Positions 26,436 through 36,025 of a stretch of 64,000 nucleotides of DNA are shown one piece after another. The position numbers were made by a program, and so were the translations under genes. The stretch is from JADJLQ01 sp031417835 (GTDB lineage: Bacteria; Bacteroidota; Bacteroidia; Chitinophagales; Saprospiraceae). The notes beneath the pieces were generated by a model that saw nothing but the letters and a program-made list of their open reading frames with translations, ran no database searches and was not told where the DNA came from. The stretch lies in assembly GCA_031417835.1 (NCBI GenBank), contig JANOWJ010000205.1, positions 52,172-116,171 on the forward strand. Reading direction: 5' to 3'. Every line of letters starts with the position of its first letter. The first letter of the stretch is position 1.

Positions 26436-28880
26436 ATGAGATTTTTAGTTTTTTTAGTTCCCCTGCTTTTCCCCTTTTCCCTGGTGGCACAATCCACAGG
26501 AAGTATCACTGGTAAAGTGTTGGATAAAAACACCCAATTGCCCCTTGAGTTCGTTAATGTGATCCTGGACGGCACTGCTCTAGGCGGTAGCAGTGATTCC
26601 ACTGGATATTTCTTGATTGAAAACATTCCGGTCGGCACCTATAATATACTGGTTAATAACCTTGGCTACAAAACATTCACGTTATATAATGTAGTCCTCA
26701 CGAGTGGCAATGAAAACACGTATACGATAGAGCTGGAGGAAGATATCCAAGCCCTCGCAGAGGTAGTCATCCGAGGTACTACCCGCACCGTGAAAGCAGC
26801 TACGATCGAAACTCCCCTCAGTGTACAACGTGTCACTACAGAGGAGATCAGGAGCAATCCGGGTGGCAATTTTGACATCAGTAAAGTGATCCAGACCCTG
26901 CCCGGAGTGGGTGGAGGAGCTGGTGGTGGAAGTTTTAGAAATGATATCATCATCCGGGGCGGCGCACCCAACGAAAATGTGTTTTATCTGGATGGGATAG
27001 AAGTACCAGTGATCAATCATTTTCAAACCCAAGGCAGCAGTGGCGGTCCTCAAGGCATGCTCAATGTAAGTTTTATCGAAGATGTAAAACTTACGAGTTC
27101 TGCGTTTGATGCCAAATATGACAATGCCATCAGTTCTGTTTTTCAATTTAAACAAAAAAACGGCAATCCTAATCGCATCCAAGGTAATATTCGTCTCAGT
27201 GCTACTGAGTTTGCTGCCACGATGGAGGGACCTCTTGCCAAGGATAAACAAACTACTTTTTTAGCATCAGCTCGACGATCCTACTTACAATTATTGTTTC
27301 AAGTCATTGATTTACCTATAAGACCCAATTATTGGGATTTTCAAACCAAAATTAATCATCAAATCAATAAAAAAACTTCGTTGACCTTTATTGGCCTGGG
27401 TGCATTGGATGAATTTAGTTTTGCAGCGCCTAAAAAAGTGACTGCCGATAAATTATACATTATTAATTCGGCTGCGGTGATCAATCAATGGAACTATACT
27501 GTAGGTCTGTCTTTAAAACGGATTTTGAATAACGGCTTTATGAATCTGTCGTTGAGCCGTACAGATTTTGCAAACGATATCACTCGTCATGAAGACAATC
27601 AAAATCCTACACCAGATAATCTCTCTTTTTCACTGGACTCCCGGGAGATTGAAAACAAATTACGTTTGGACATCAATCACACCCTCGGAGGCTGGAAAAT
27701 TTCTTACGGGGCTGCAGCACAATTGGTTGATTATAATAATCGTACATATAATGTGATCCGTAAGGAATTGCGCGATGCTTCGAATACGATTATTCAACCC
27801 GGAGTGCAATTTTTGTTCAATAGCCCTCTAGCTGCTTTTGTCAAGACCGGTGCTTTTCTTCAACTCGGAAAAAGATTTGCCCGAGAGCGGTTGGGAGTAT
27901 CGGCTGGTTTACGTACGGACATGAATACTTTTACCGTCGGAGGTATGAACCCTCTCCGAACTATTTCTCCCAGATTATCCATGAGTTATACTATATCTGA
28001 TCAATGGACGGCCAATGCATCTGTCGGACGATATTTTAAATTGCCGCCTTATACCATATTAGGTTTTGCAGACAATCAGAATCAACTAGTCAATAAATCA
28101 GTTGATTATTTATCCAGCAATCACCTGGTGGCTGGTCTTGAGTTCATCCCTAGAGAGGACATTCGATTTACGATAGAGGGTTTTTATAAAGGTTATGGTC
28201 AAGTGCCGATATCGACGCGCAATGGGATTTCACTGTCCAATCTTGGTGCAGACTTCAGTGCCTTAGGCAACGAGTCTGTGATCACCAATGGCAAAGGCAA
28301 AGCCTATGGAATTGAATTCTTTACTCAAAAAAAACTAACAGAGCGTGTATTTGGTATCCTGTCCTATACCCTATATAGGAGCATTTACAGTGGATCGAAC
28401 GGGATTTTCCTACCCAGTAATTGGGATAACAGACATTTGTTATCCGCTACATTTGGTTATAAGTTTAAACACAACTGGGAGTTAGGACTAAAGTTCAGGT
28501 ACCAAGGTGGGGCGCCCTACACTCCATTTGATGAAAATGTTTCAAGGCTCAATTATTTAGCACAGGGTATCGGCACCCCGGACTATAACCAACTCAATAA
28601 CCTGCGACTCGGATCATTCAATAGTTCCGACATCCGGATCGATAAAAAATGGAATTTCAAAAAAATAGCATTAGATTTATTTTTGGATGTGTCCAATTGG
28701 TATTTGGCTAAAAATCCGGCCGTACCAGAATACACGTTTGAGCGATTAACAGATAATACAGCATTTAAAACCACCGATGGTAAGCCCATACAGCCAGATG
28801 GTAGCAATGCGATCCCTAATCGAGTAAAAAACGATGATCCTTTTTTTACACCCACCATCGGATTTATCGTTGAATTTTAA
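26436..28880 (+). CDS. TonB-dependent outer-membrane receptor with carboxypeptidase-like N-domain
   Basis: An 814-residue outer-membrane protein. The ATG at 26436 gives a clean signal peptide ending in SLVAQ; the frame extends to a TTG at 26391. Residues of about 22-110 form a CarboxypepD_reg-like beta-sandwich (GSITGKVLDKNTQLPLEFVN). The plug domain follows (ETPLSVQRVTTEEIR, IIIRGGAPNENVFYLDGIEV), then a 22-strand barrel ending in an aromatic residue, IVEF. No SusD partner lies nearby, so this is not a SusCD pair; the cargo (siderophore, cobalamin or another ligand) is unknown. Confidence 0.88.
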   Translation: MRFLVFLVPLLFPFSLVAQSTGSITGKVLDKNTQLPLEFVNVILDGTALGGSSDSTGYFLIENIPVGTYNILVNNLGYKTFTLYNVVLTSGNENTYTIELEEDIQALAEVVIRGTTRTVKAATIETPLSVQRVTTEEIRSNPGGNFDISKVIQTLPGVGGGAGGGSFRNDIIIRGGAPNENVFYLDGIEVPVINHFQTQGSSGGPQGMLNVSFIEDVKLTSSAFDAKYDNAISSVFQFKQKNGNPNRIQGNIRLSATEFAATMEGPLAKDKQTTFLASARRSYLQLLFQVIDLPIRPNYWDFQTKINHQINKKTSLTFIGLGALDEFSFAAPKKVTADKLYIINSAAVINQWNYTVGLSLKRILNNGFMNLSLSRTDFANDITRHEDNQNPTPDNLSFSLDSREIENKLRLDINHTLGGWKISYGAAAQLVDYNNRTYNVIRKELRDASNTIIQPGVQFLFNSPLAAFVKTGAFLQLGKRFARERLGVSAGLRTDMNTFTVGGMNPLRTISPRLSMSYTISDQWTANASVGRYFKLPPYTILGFADNQNQLVNKSVDYLSSNHLVAGLEFIPREDIRFTIEGFYKGYGQVPISTRNGISLSNLGADFSALGNESVITNGKGKAYGIEFFTQKKLTERVFGILSYTLYRSIYSGSNGIFLPSNWDNRHLLSATFGYKFKHNWELGLKFRYQGGAPYTPFDENVSRLNYLAQGIGTPDYNQLNNLRLGSFNSSDIRIDKKWNFKKIALDLFLDVSNWYLAKNPAVPEYTFERLTDNTAFKTTDGKPIQPDGSNAIPNRVKNDDPFFTPTIGFIVEF

Positions 28881-29039
28881 TTTTTGGTGGAATTGTCCAT
28901 GTATTAGTCCACCCTTTCAAAATCATTTGTCGATTTATTTTGATAGTCTGGCATAAATACGGAGGGAGTAAGGAGTAGTATATATCTTCGACTTATATAA
29001 TGTTGCACTTATATTTTGTGTGGGCATAAACCTAAAATT

Positions 29040-29753
29040 ATGGTCGAAAAAAAACGTACGTTTAGATATACTGCCCGGATGGCAGGATATTTATATTTAG
29101 CCTTAGCTATTTCCGGGGCAATCGGGATTATGTACATCCCATCTCAAATCTTCGTAACTGGCAACTTTGCGGAGACTGCTCAAAATATTCTACAGAAAGA
29201 ATTCCTATTCAGGGCTGGTGTGTTGAGTAATCTGTTTTGCCAAACGCTCTTTATATTTTTGGTATTGACGCTGTATCGATTATTCGTTCAGGTAAATATA
29301 CTCCTGGCAAGAATAATGGTGGCCTTGGTGATGGTGGCAGTACCCATTGCCTACTTTATAATTTTTAATCAATTATTTGCCTTAACTATCTTGAAAGAAG
29401 ACTTCATGATAATATTTGAGCCAGCACAGCGACAGGCCCTGGCACAAGTCTTTTTAAAAATGTACAATAACGGAATTTTAGTAATCGGTATATTCTGGGG
29501 GCTATGGCTTATCCCGTTTGGACAGTTGGTCTTTCGGTCAGGTTTTATGCCTAAAATTTTGGGGATATTATTGATCATAGGTGGAGTCACGTATGTGATC
29601 GATGCGGTCACCTTTATTTTATTGCCAAAGTTTCATACTCAGACCTCTAGCTTAGTCGGCATAGCATCTTCAGTCGCAGAGCTAGCCATGGTATTATGGT
29701 TATTGATTAAAGGAGTACAGAATAATAAGGCCTCGGAATTAATGATGGATTAA
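29040..29753 (+). CDS. DUF4386 family membrane protein
   Basis: A 237-residue integral membrane protein with about six helices. The pattern ARMAGYLYLALAISGAIG near the N-terminus and the region FGQLVFRSGFMPKILGILL with GGVTYVIDA are characteristic of DUF4386 proteins, whose function is not known. The ATG at 29040 is chosen over an in-frame TTG at 29016. It appears to be a single gene, with a small AT-rich hairpin after the stop. Confidence 0.8.
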   Translation: MVEKKRTFRYTARMAGYLYLALAISGAIGIMYIPSQIFVTGNFAETAQNILQKEFLFRAGVLSNLFCQTLFIFLVLTLYRLFVQVNILLARIMVALVMVAVPIAYFIIFNQLFALTILKEDFMIIFEPAQRQALAQVFLKMYNNGILVIGIFWGLWLIPFGQLVFRSGFMPKILGILLIIGGVTYVIDAVTFILLPKFHTQTSSLVGIASSVAELAMVLWLLIKGVQNNKASELMMD

Positions 29754-29766
29754 GACTGCTTATATT

Positions 29767-29783
29767 AAAAGTAAACTACTTTT
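29767..29783 (+). terminator. AT-rich hairpin after the DUF4386 gene
   Basis: AAAAGTA (29767-29773) and TACTTTT (29777-29783) pair perfectly around the loop AAC, followed by one further T and ATT. The stem is weak but lies 13 bases after the stop, as expected of a terminator. Confidence 0.3.
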
Positions 29784-29928
29784 TATTCTAAAAGAAAATG
29801 TAAAATGAACTGTTAAACATTTGCAGATATTATCCATCTCAGTGAACACTTCTAGTTTCGATGTTGAATGATTAAACAATATGGATTATAATACGCAAAT
29901 TTCAATGAATTTTGCTAGATGCCTTTCG

Positions 29929-30774
29929 TTATTTTCTTTTAGCGGAAATATAATCAGTAATTTCATTTACGGTACCCATCCAAATTCCATTTGATGGATC
30001 ATTCACATAACGGCACAATGCTTCAATAGTTTCCAAAAAAGAAGTTTGGCTTCCTTCATTATTCATCTCATGCCCTGCTAATATTAGCCAACTTCCCTTT
30101 GCTCGGGCAGATTCTATAAGTTTTTTAATTTCTGCAAAGGATTTATTATCCATTTCCATTCCCGTCAGCTGAGCCAGATCACAAAAAGCAGGATCATTTG
30201 GCCCTTCATCAAGCCAACCTCTTCCCGATTTAAAATCAGAAGCAATGATGGGGACATAACTTTCAATATTCACACCACGCCCCACAAAGGTTTGACCGCA
30301 TGGGTATGCAAATGACACAGGTTTTACACCGAGTAGGTTCATGATTAAAGTATTGGCAGAATCCAATTGTTTACGCATCTGATCCATAGTATAGTTCTCC
30401 AATGCATTTTCTCTGGACCAAGCGAAATTACCTGTGCAAGGATGTGTATATGAATGATTTCCTATTTCGTGCCCTGATTTCACTGCCATTTTCCAGCCAT
30501 CTACTCTCTTCATTACGCTCTGTGGTATGACATAAAAAGTTGCTTTCACATCATGCTTGTTTAATACTGGAATACCTAAATCGGGTTGTGATAGCCGGGC
30601 ATCATCAAAAGTTAGACTCAAAGCCATTTGCTTGAGATTGGGCCAGAAAAATTTGGTAGTATCAGAAAAACTACTTTGATTTGCCTGTGCTGAAAGAGTA
30701 CTTATTTGAATAAGTAAAAAAACAAATACGTTGATGGCTTTTATTTTATAATTTGATTTCATATTTAATTTCAT
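29929..30774 (-). CDS. Secreted NodB-type polysaccharide deacetylase
   Basis: A protein of about 281 residues from the ATG at 30774; a second ATG at 30762 and a GTG at 30804 are alternatives. A signal peptide ends near LSAQA. The NodB domain shows LSLTFDDAR (Asp57, Asp58) and GHEIGNHSYTHP (metal His107 and His111), then SFAYPCGQ and, late in the domain, WLILAGHEM. It should remove N- or O-acetyl groups from a polysaccharide or peptidoglycan outside the cytoplasm. It is a single gene; both flanks are long non-coding stretches. Confidence 0.82.
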   Translation of the reverse strand: MKLNMKSNYKIKAINVFVFLLIQISTLSAQANQSSFSDTTKFFWPNLKQMALSLTFDDARLSQPDLGIPVLNKHDVKATFYVIPQSVMKRVDGWKMAVKSGHEIGNHSYTHPCTGNFAWSRENALENYTMDQMRKQLDSANTLIMNLLGVKPVSFAYPCGQTFVGRGVNIESYVPIIASDFKSGRGWLDEGPNDPAFCDLAQLTGMEMDNKSFAEIKKLIESARAKGSWLILAGHEMNNEGSQTSFLETIEALCRYVNDPSNGIWMGTVNEITDYISAKRK

Positions 30775-30943
30775 TTTAATGATATCGGTATTATAAATAT
30801 CCACATTTATCGAAACATTTTATGTAATAAAATTCTTAAGTAGGGTACTTTTATTGATTCTCCCACTGCATTTTGTTTGTGCTGAATTTTATGACAAGGT
30901 TACAAATTAGCAGATATTTACAGTTATTACAAATTTAACGAAT

Positions 30944-31201
30944 TCATTTGCCATGAATTATGCTGACTGAATCAAGATAATGTATTCTGAAAAAAAAATG
31001 AAAAATAATTGTAACTACTAAGGACCAATTAAATTCAAAATTGCGGTTTTGTAACATTTCAGTCAAACTATCGAGAAGAGTTGATATAAAAAAGGTTATT
31101 CTTGCGGAGTATTGACTTCCTTGATTGGATCTAAAGCGACCAGATACCTTTAATTTTACTTTCAAGTGCCTAAGATCCCTTGCCGCTGAAGTACGAAACA
31201 C
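30944..31201 (-). pseudogene. Remnant of an IS66-type transposase C-terminus
   Basis: An 85-residue frame with no proper start. The first half reads SAARDLRHLKVKLKVSGRF, then RSNQGSQYSARITFFIST, which matches the C-terminal end of Bacteroidota IS66-family transposases (K-K-KVSG-FRS--GA--YARI--FIST). The second half, beyond about 31060, has no such match. No inverted repeats or other part of the element were found, so this is a decayed fragment in the 600-base gap between the deacetylase and the DUF6807 fusion gene. Confidence 0.55.
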
Positions 31202-31292
31202 AAACTAAGAATTAGTCATAGATTAGCTTAATATTCTAGCTGAACATCAATTCGGGTGTATGTCATATTGCACTTATTTACAAAAAACCGCC

Positions 31293-31306
31293 CCGAATAA
31301 ATTCGG
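31293..31306. repeat. Palindromic hairpin upstream of the DUF6807 fusion gene
   Basis: CCGAAT-AA-ATTCGG is a perfect 6-bp stem. On the minus strand it is followed by GGGGCGGTTTTTTG, which looks like an intrinsic terminator, although no minus-strand gene lies directly above it. It lies 80 bases before the ATG at 31386. The rest of 31202-31385 shows no gene; TTACTTTG near 31349 is a one-mismatch -7 box. Confidence 0.35.
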
Positions 31307-31385
31307 CCCGGACTAACCCGACCTTATTCCCTTTTTCCACGATTTCCTTACTTTGTACTCCGAAAAGCTTTAAACCATAACCTCA

Positions 31386-34300
31386 ATGAAGTCCCGTTCT
31401 TTATTCCAAATAATTTTTCTCCTCAGTTTATTGACATTCATTGGTTTGGCATGCTCCCCAAAAAAACAATCGGATGTGATGCAAGTGGACAGTGAAGTCA
31501 CTGCAATTATGGATGAAACCGCCGGCACCATTTCCATTTTTAGAAAAGGCCAAACTGAGCCCATTGTCACCCAAAACGCCAAACCCGATTTTCGCCCCTA
31601 CCTCCACCCTATTCTCGCCCCGGATGGTAAAGGCCAACTCACTGAATACAGCCCCGGACACCACAAACATCAAACCGGTTTGTTTTGGGGATTTACACGG
31701 GTCAATGGCACTGGTGCACATATAGATACCGTCCACAAATATTTTTACCAAAAAGATAAATTTCCGGAGATGCAAGCCGCTATCGGCCGTGATTTTTTTC
31801 ATCACCCGGATAGTGGATATTGGAAGAGGGTTGCTTTTAAAGTGTTGATAGCAGAAGGCAAAGAGGTTTCCTGGCAAACCGTTTATAATATGCTGGGCTA
31901 TGACGGCAAAGCTATTCTCCAGGAAACTCAGATCTGGACCATGAAAGAGAAAGAAGGAAAATTTTTACTCAGGCTCGAATGGCAGGGCAAAGCCATTTCC
32001 GACATTACTATAGGCGAGTTTGGTTACGGCGGTTTGTTTTTACGCATGCCCTGGAAAAAAGGCATCAAAGGGGAAGTCGTAAATGCAGCCCGTCAATTAA
32101 ATAATAAAGCAGAAGGCCAGCGCGCCATGTGGGCAGATGTAGGCATGCAGGTTGAAGGCAGGAATGATCTGGCCCATATCGCCATCTTTGATCATCCTGA
32201 AAACGGTGGTTTTCCTCAGACCTGGCGGGTAGATGGCCAATTGGGAATAGGCCCGGTACGTGCACGTATGGGAGACTGGAAAATCAAAGCAGGCGAAACC
32301 GAAATCATACGGCATCAGATCGTAGCCTATACCGGCGAATTCAGCGATGTCATCCTCAACAAACTATGGGATGAATATATAGGCAGCAATAGCATGTATT
32401 CCACGGCTTCTTTGTGGAATATCGCCCAGGAAGAAGCCAGATCTGCAAAATTTCTCAACCCGGATGAGGCCGTAGAAGAAATGACCCTGGTAGACGGTTT
32501 CAAAGCAAATGCCTGGGCTGGCGAACCCATGGTCACCCAACCTATAGCTTTTTGCTGGGACGATCGGGGTCGAATATGGGTGGCAGAAAACCGCGACTAT
32601 GAATCCAGGGGCAGCGGATTTTCCAATTTCGGAGACAGCCGCATCGTCATCCTGGAAGATACCAACCGCGATGGAAAAGCAGATACCCGGAAGATCTTTC
32701 TGGAAGGCATACCCTTCCCATCTGCCATTGCTGTTGGTTTTGATGGTTTGTATTTAGGAGCTCCGCCCAACTTGCTTTTTGTTCCCGACAAAAACCAGGA
32801 TGATAAAGGTGAACAAGACGATATAGAAGTTTTATTGACCGGTTGGGGTATCCGCGATCGGCATGAGACGATCAATAGTTTTCATTGGGGGCCAGACGGC
32901 TGGTTGTATGGTCTGGAAGGATTTGCCACCCCATCTAAAATCAGAAAGCCGGTAGGTAAAGGGAAAATTTATAAACATAAAGAACCCTTCCCACAAGATC
33001 TGTTGGAAGCAAATGGCGTGGACATCAATGGAGGCGTCTGGCGATTTCATCCCATCAAAAAACGATTTGAAGCCGTAGCTCATGGTTTCAGTAATCCCTG
33101 GGGTATCGACTACGATAAAAAAGGTCAATTATTTATTACAGCCTGTGTGATCCCCCATTTGTTTCATGTAATTCCAGGAGGCATATATCATCGCCAAGGT
33201 GGCCAACATTTTAATCCCTATGTATACAGCGACATCTCCACCATCGTCGACCACCGACATCGGTCGGCACATGGAGGTGCCAGGATCTATCAATCCGATG
33301 CCTTTCCACCCATCCATCAGGACCGCTTATTTATGGCCAATATCCACGAGCACGCAGTTTTGTCGGATATCCTGGAAAACAAAGGCTCCGGTTTTGTAGC
33401 CCATCACGGCGAAGATTTTTTACTGGCCAACAATGCGCAATGGATAGGGTTTAGTATGGAAATCGGCCCGGCCGGGGATATGTACGTACTGGACTGGCAT
33501 GATGCCGACATCTGCGGCAAGGAGGTATTGAACAAAGAGACCGGCCGTATATTCCGCATCAGCCCGGAAAAATCAATGGCAGAAAATTGGGAAGGCAGGT
33601 ACAGTGACTTAAAGAAAATAAAGGATGTTGAATTGGCCCGGTTACAAACCAGTGCCAGCGATTGGCATGCACGGAGGGCCAGAGTGATTTTACAACACCG
33701 TGCTACCAAAGGTGCCCTGGATCCAGAATGCATCGGTCAACTAAAAGATTTATATAATGACCGGAAAAATCCGGACTACCGGCTGAGGGCCATGTGGACT
33801 TTATTTATCACCAACCATCTTTCTCCAGATGAATTGCTGAAAGCCTTGTCCGATAAAGACGAATATATTCGCGCCTGGGCTATCCAGATGCTCTGCGAAG
33901 ACCTTAAAGCTCCGGCCAATGCTATAGAAATTATGGTCAAACTCAGTAAAAAAGATCCATCCCCTGTGGTCCGGCTATATCTGGCGGCTGCCTTGCAACG
34001 AGTAGAAACGGATGCCCGCTGGAAAATCAATCAAGGCTTAATCTCACACACTGAAGATTCGGAAGACCACAATATTCCGAAAATGATTTGGTACGGGATG
34101 GAAGGACTGGTTGACCAAGCGCCTGACAAAGCCATAGCCCTGGCTGCTAGTAGTAATCTCCCTATGATTGCCGAGTTTACAGCCAGACGATTGGTCGATG
34201 CCAATGCCCTTAACTTATTGGTAGAAAAATTGGGATCAGGCCCCAAACAATTGTCCGCCATGATGAACGGGATGCTTGCCGGACTTGAGGGACGGTCTGA

Positions 34301-35300
34301 TGCAATAGCTCCTGCCAATTGGCCAACGATATATACCAAATTAAAATCCAATCCATCCGTAGCTGCTTTATCACAACAGATAGCCCAGATTTTCGGTGAT
34401 AAAGAAGCCGCCCAAAAATTTCTAACATCTTTAGAGGATCCTTCATCACCTCTCGAAACCCGAAGAGAAGCAATAAAAAAATTATCCGTCAAACAATACA
34501 AAGAATTATTGCCCATTCTCCCCGATTTGCTTTCTGAAGGTGCTTTGAGGATAGATGTCATAAGGGCTATAGCCTCTTACGACAGTGAGCCCTTGGGTCA
34601 AGCCTTGATCATTGGATTTGCCAATTATACCAGCCTGGAAAAAGGAGAAGCCCTTCAGACTTTGTCTTCCCGATCCGTTTATGGCCGTCTACTCACCCAG
34701 GCAATCAAGAGCGGTAAGATCAAAAAAAATGAAGTTCCTGTCTTCGTGGCTCGTCAGTTGAGGAGAGTGGTCGGCAATGGATTTGTAGAAGTTTGGGGAC
34801 CTATAGATCAACTATCCGGCGATAATGCTCTCGCCTATAAGAGATACCAGCATTTGCTCAAGGACGGGATGCTAATTACAGCAGATCTCAACAACGGTAA
34901 AGCCTTATTCACCCGATCCTGTGGTGTATGTCATAAACTGAATGGTGAGGGAGGAATACTAGGTCCCGATATCACTGGTTCCAACCGGACCAATATCAAC
35001 TACCTGCTCAGCAACCTGATCGAGCCGAGCGCGGAGATACAGGACGACTACCGAATGGTAGTCATCACCAGCCAGGATGGGCGTACCTACAGCGGCAATG
35101 TCATTGCGGAAAATGACCGGCAACTTACATTACGGGTTATCGGACAGGATCAATTGGTCTTGAATAAATCGGATATCCAATCCAGAGAGGTGGCGCAGGT
35201 GTCGATGATGCCGGAGGGATTGTTGCAGACCTTGAGTGATAAAGAGGTGGTAGATTTGGTAGGGTATTTGCGGGCGGGGAAGGAAACGAAAATGCAATGA
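31386..35300 (+). CDS. DUF6807 (PmoA-like)/propeller dehydrogenase/HEAT/cytochrome c fusion lipoprotein
   Basis: A multidomain exported protein of 1304 residues. A lipobox (GLACSP) ends the signal. Residues of about 35-355 match DUF6807 (PYLHPILAPDG, SPGHHKHQTGLFWGF). Residues of about 362-725 form the six-bladed propeller of PVC-type 'membrane-bound dehydrogenase' proteins (AFCWDDRGRIWVAENRDY, SNPWGIDYD, MYVLDWHD). HEAT-like helices run from about 745 to 1100. The last 130 residues are a c-type cytochrome (SCGVCHKLNGEGG, LGPDITG) with the heme-binding-domain tail typical of Planctomycetes and Bacteroidota. It likely oxidises sugars or sugar alcohols and passes electrons to its own heme. It resembles the two proteins at 43134 and 48161 but is not in their operon. 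Confidence 0.82.
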   Translation: MKSRSLFQIIFLLSLLTFIGLACSPKKQSDVMQVDSEVTAIMDETAGTISIFRKGQTEPIVTQNAKPDFRPYLHPILAPDGKGQLTEYSPGHHKHQTGLFWGFTRVNGTGAHIDTVHKYFYQKDKFPEMQAAIGRDFFHHPDSGYWKRVAFKVLIAEGKEVSWQTVYNMLGYDGKAILQETQIWTMKEKEGKFLLRLEWQGKAISDITIGEFGYGGLFLRMPWKKGIKGEVVNAARQLNNKAEGQRAMWADVGMQVEGRNDLAHIAIFDHPENGGFPQTWRVDGQLGIGPVRARMGDWKIKAGETEIIRHQIVAYTGEFSDVILNKLWDEYIGSNSMYSTASLWNIAQEEARSAKFLNPDEAVEEMTLVDGFKANAWAGEPMVTQPIAFCWDDRGRIWVAENRDYESRGSGFSNFGDSRIVILEDTNRDGKADTRKIFLEGIPFPSAIAVGFDGLYLGAPPNLLFVPDKNQDDKGEQDDIEVLLTGWGIRDRHETINSFHWGPDGWLYGLEGFATPSKIRKPVGKGKIYKHKEPFPQDLLEANGVDINGGVWRFHPIKKRFEAVAHGFSNPWGIDYDKKGQLFITACVIPHLFHVIPGGIYHRQGGQHFNPYVYSDISTIVDHRHRSAHGGARIYQSDAFPPIHQDRLFMANIHEHAVLSDILENKGSGFVAHHGEDFLLANNAQWIGFSMEIGPAGDMYVLDWHDADICGKEVLNKETGRIFRISPEKSMAENWEGRYSDLKKIKDVELARLQTSASDWHARRARVILQHRATKGALDPECIGQLKDLYNDRKNPDYRLRAMWTLFITNHLSPDELLKALSDKDEYIRAWAIQMLCEDLKAPANAIEIMVKLSKKDPSPVVRLYLAAALQRVETDARWKINQGLISHTEDSEDHNIPKMIWYGMEGLVDQAPDKAIALAASSNLPMIAEFTARRLVDANALNLLVEKLGSGPKQLSAMMNGMLAGLEGRSDAIAPANWPTIYTKLKSNPSVAALSQQIAQIFGDKEAAQKFLTSLEDPSSPLETRREAIKKLSVKQYKELLPILPDLLSEGALRIDVIRAIASYDSEPLGQALIIGFANYTSLEKGEALQTLSSRSVYGRLLTQAIKSGKIKKNEVPVFVARQLRRVVGNGFVEVWGPIDQLSGDNALAYKRYQHLLKDGMLITADLNNGKALFTRSCGVCHKLNGEGGILGPDITGSNRTNINYLLSNLIEPSAEIQDDYRMVVITSQDGRTYSGNVIAENDRQLTLRVIGQDQLVLNKSDIQSREVAQVSMMPEGLLQTLSDKEVVDLVGYLRAGKETKMQ

Positions 35301-35544
35301 GCAGTATTTGAATAACTATGAAACTCAATAAATTTATTATTTACTAGAAATTTGATTAATTTTTGAAAAGATGCAAAGATATAAGGTGTAACATTTGTAA
35401 ATCAAGATGTTAATCGCATAATGGCGAGTATCTAAAAGATATACAATTATCAAATTATATATCTACCAAGAAAGTATTCATTAAGAACTATTAGAATACA
35501 ATTTTCATATATAAACTGATTGCATATCAATAAAATGTAAAGTA
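35301..35544. other. AT-rich gap with no recognised feature
   Basis: 244 bases between the fusion gene and the phosphotriesterase remnant. I found no reading frame of protein-like character, no exact -7 box and no strong hairpin. Confidence 0.5.
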
Positions 35545-36015
35545 ATGAGCAAATTAATTATTTTTCTGTTTGCCATTTTTTTTGTTATAAATTGCTCCCC
35601 ACATTTGAAGCAAAATACACTTATTACCGTAAAAGGAAAACATCTTGCAGAAATGGGAATTAGCTTAGTTCATGAGCATATATTGGTCGATTTTATTGGA
35701 GCTAACAGCACAGGATACCATCGATTGGAAAAGGAGAAAGTGATTGAAAGGGCACTTCCATTTTACTGGAAGCAAAAAAAAGGGGTAAATACAGTATTTG
35801 AATGCACTCCTGCTTATTTAGGTCGCGATCCTTTATTATTGAAAACACTTCCCGAAAAAACCGGAATAAATATTTTTACTAATACAAGTTATTATAGTGC
35901 AGGCACTAATAAATATGTTCCTAAACACGCTTTTGGCAAAACTCCTGAAGATATTGCCAAAGTTTGGATTGATGAATTTAAAAAGGGTATGGAAGGCTTC
36001 CGCACTAAACTCTAA
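35545..36015 (+). pseudogene. Truncated phosphotriesterase-family lipoprotein
   Basis: A 156-residue frame starting with a lipoprotein signal (FFVINCSP, Cys17) and the start of an amidohydrolase barrel: ISLVHEHILVDF with the first metal site His43-x-His45, then TVFECTPAYLGRDP and GINIFTNTSYYSAG. Intact phosphotriesterase homologues are about 320-350 residues. This frame stops just after the conserved W-DEFKKGMEG helix, so more than half the barrel and most metal ligands are missing. The next gene begins 10 bases later, so the remainder was deleted rather than shifted out of frame. It is probably inactive. Confidence 0.7.
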
Positions 36016-36025
36016 AAGCATCAAT

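Noticed and set aside
26682..27251. 189-codon minus-strand frame opposite the TonB receptor
   Set aside because: It is antisense to the plug domain region of a clear receptor gene and has no recognisable motif.
34031..34561. 176-codon minus-strand frame inside the HEAT region of the DUF6807 fusion
   Set aside because: It is an antisense shadow in a GC-richer gene, rich in Ser/Ala, with no start context.
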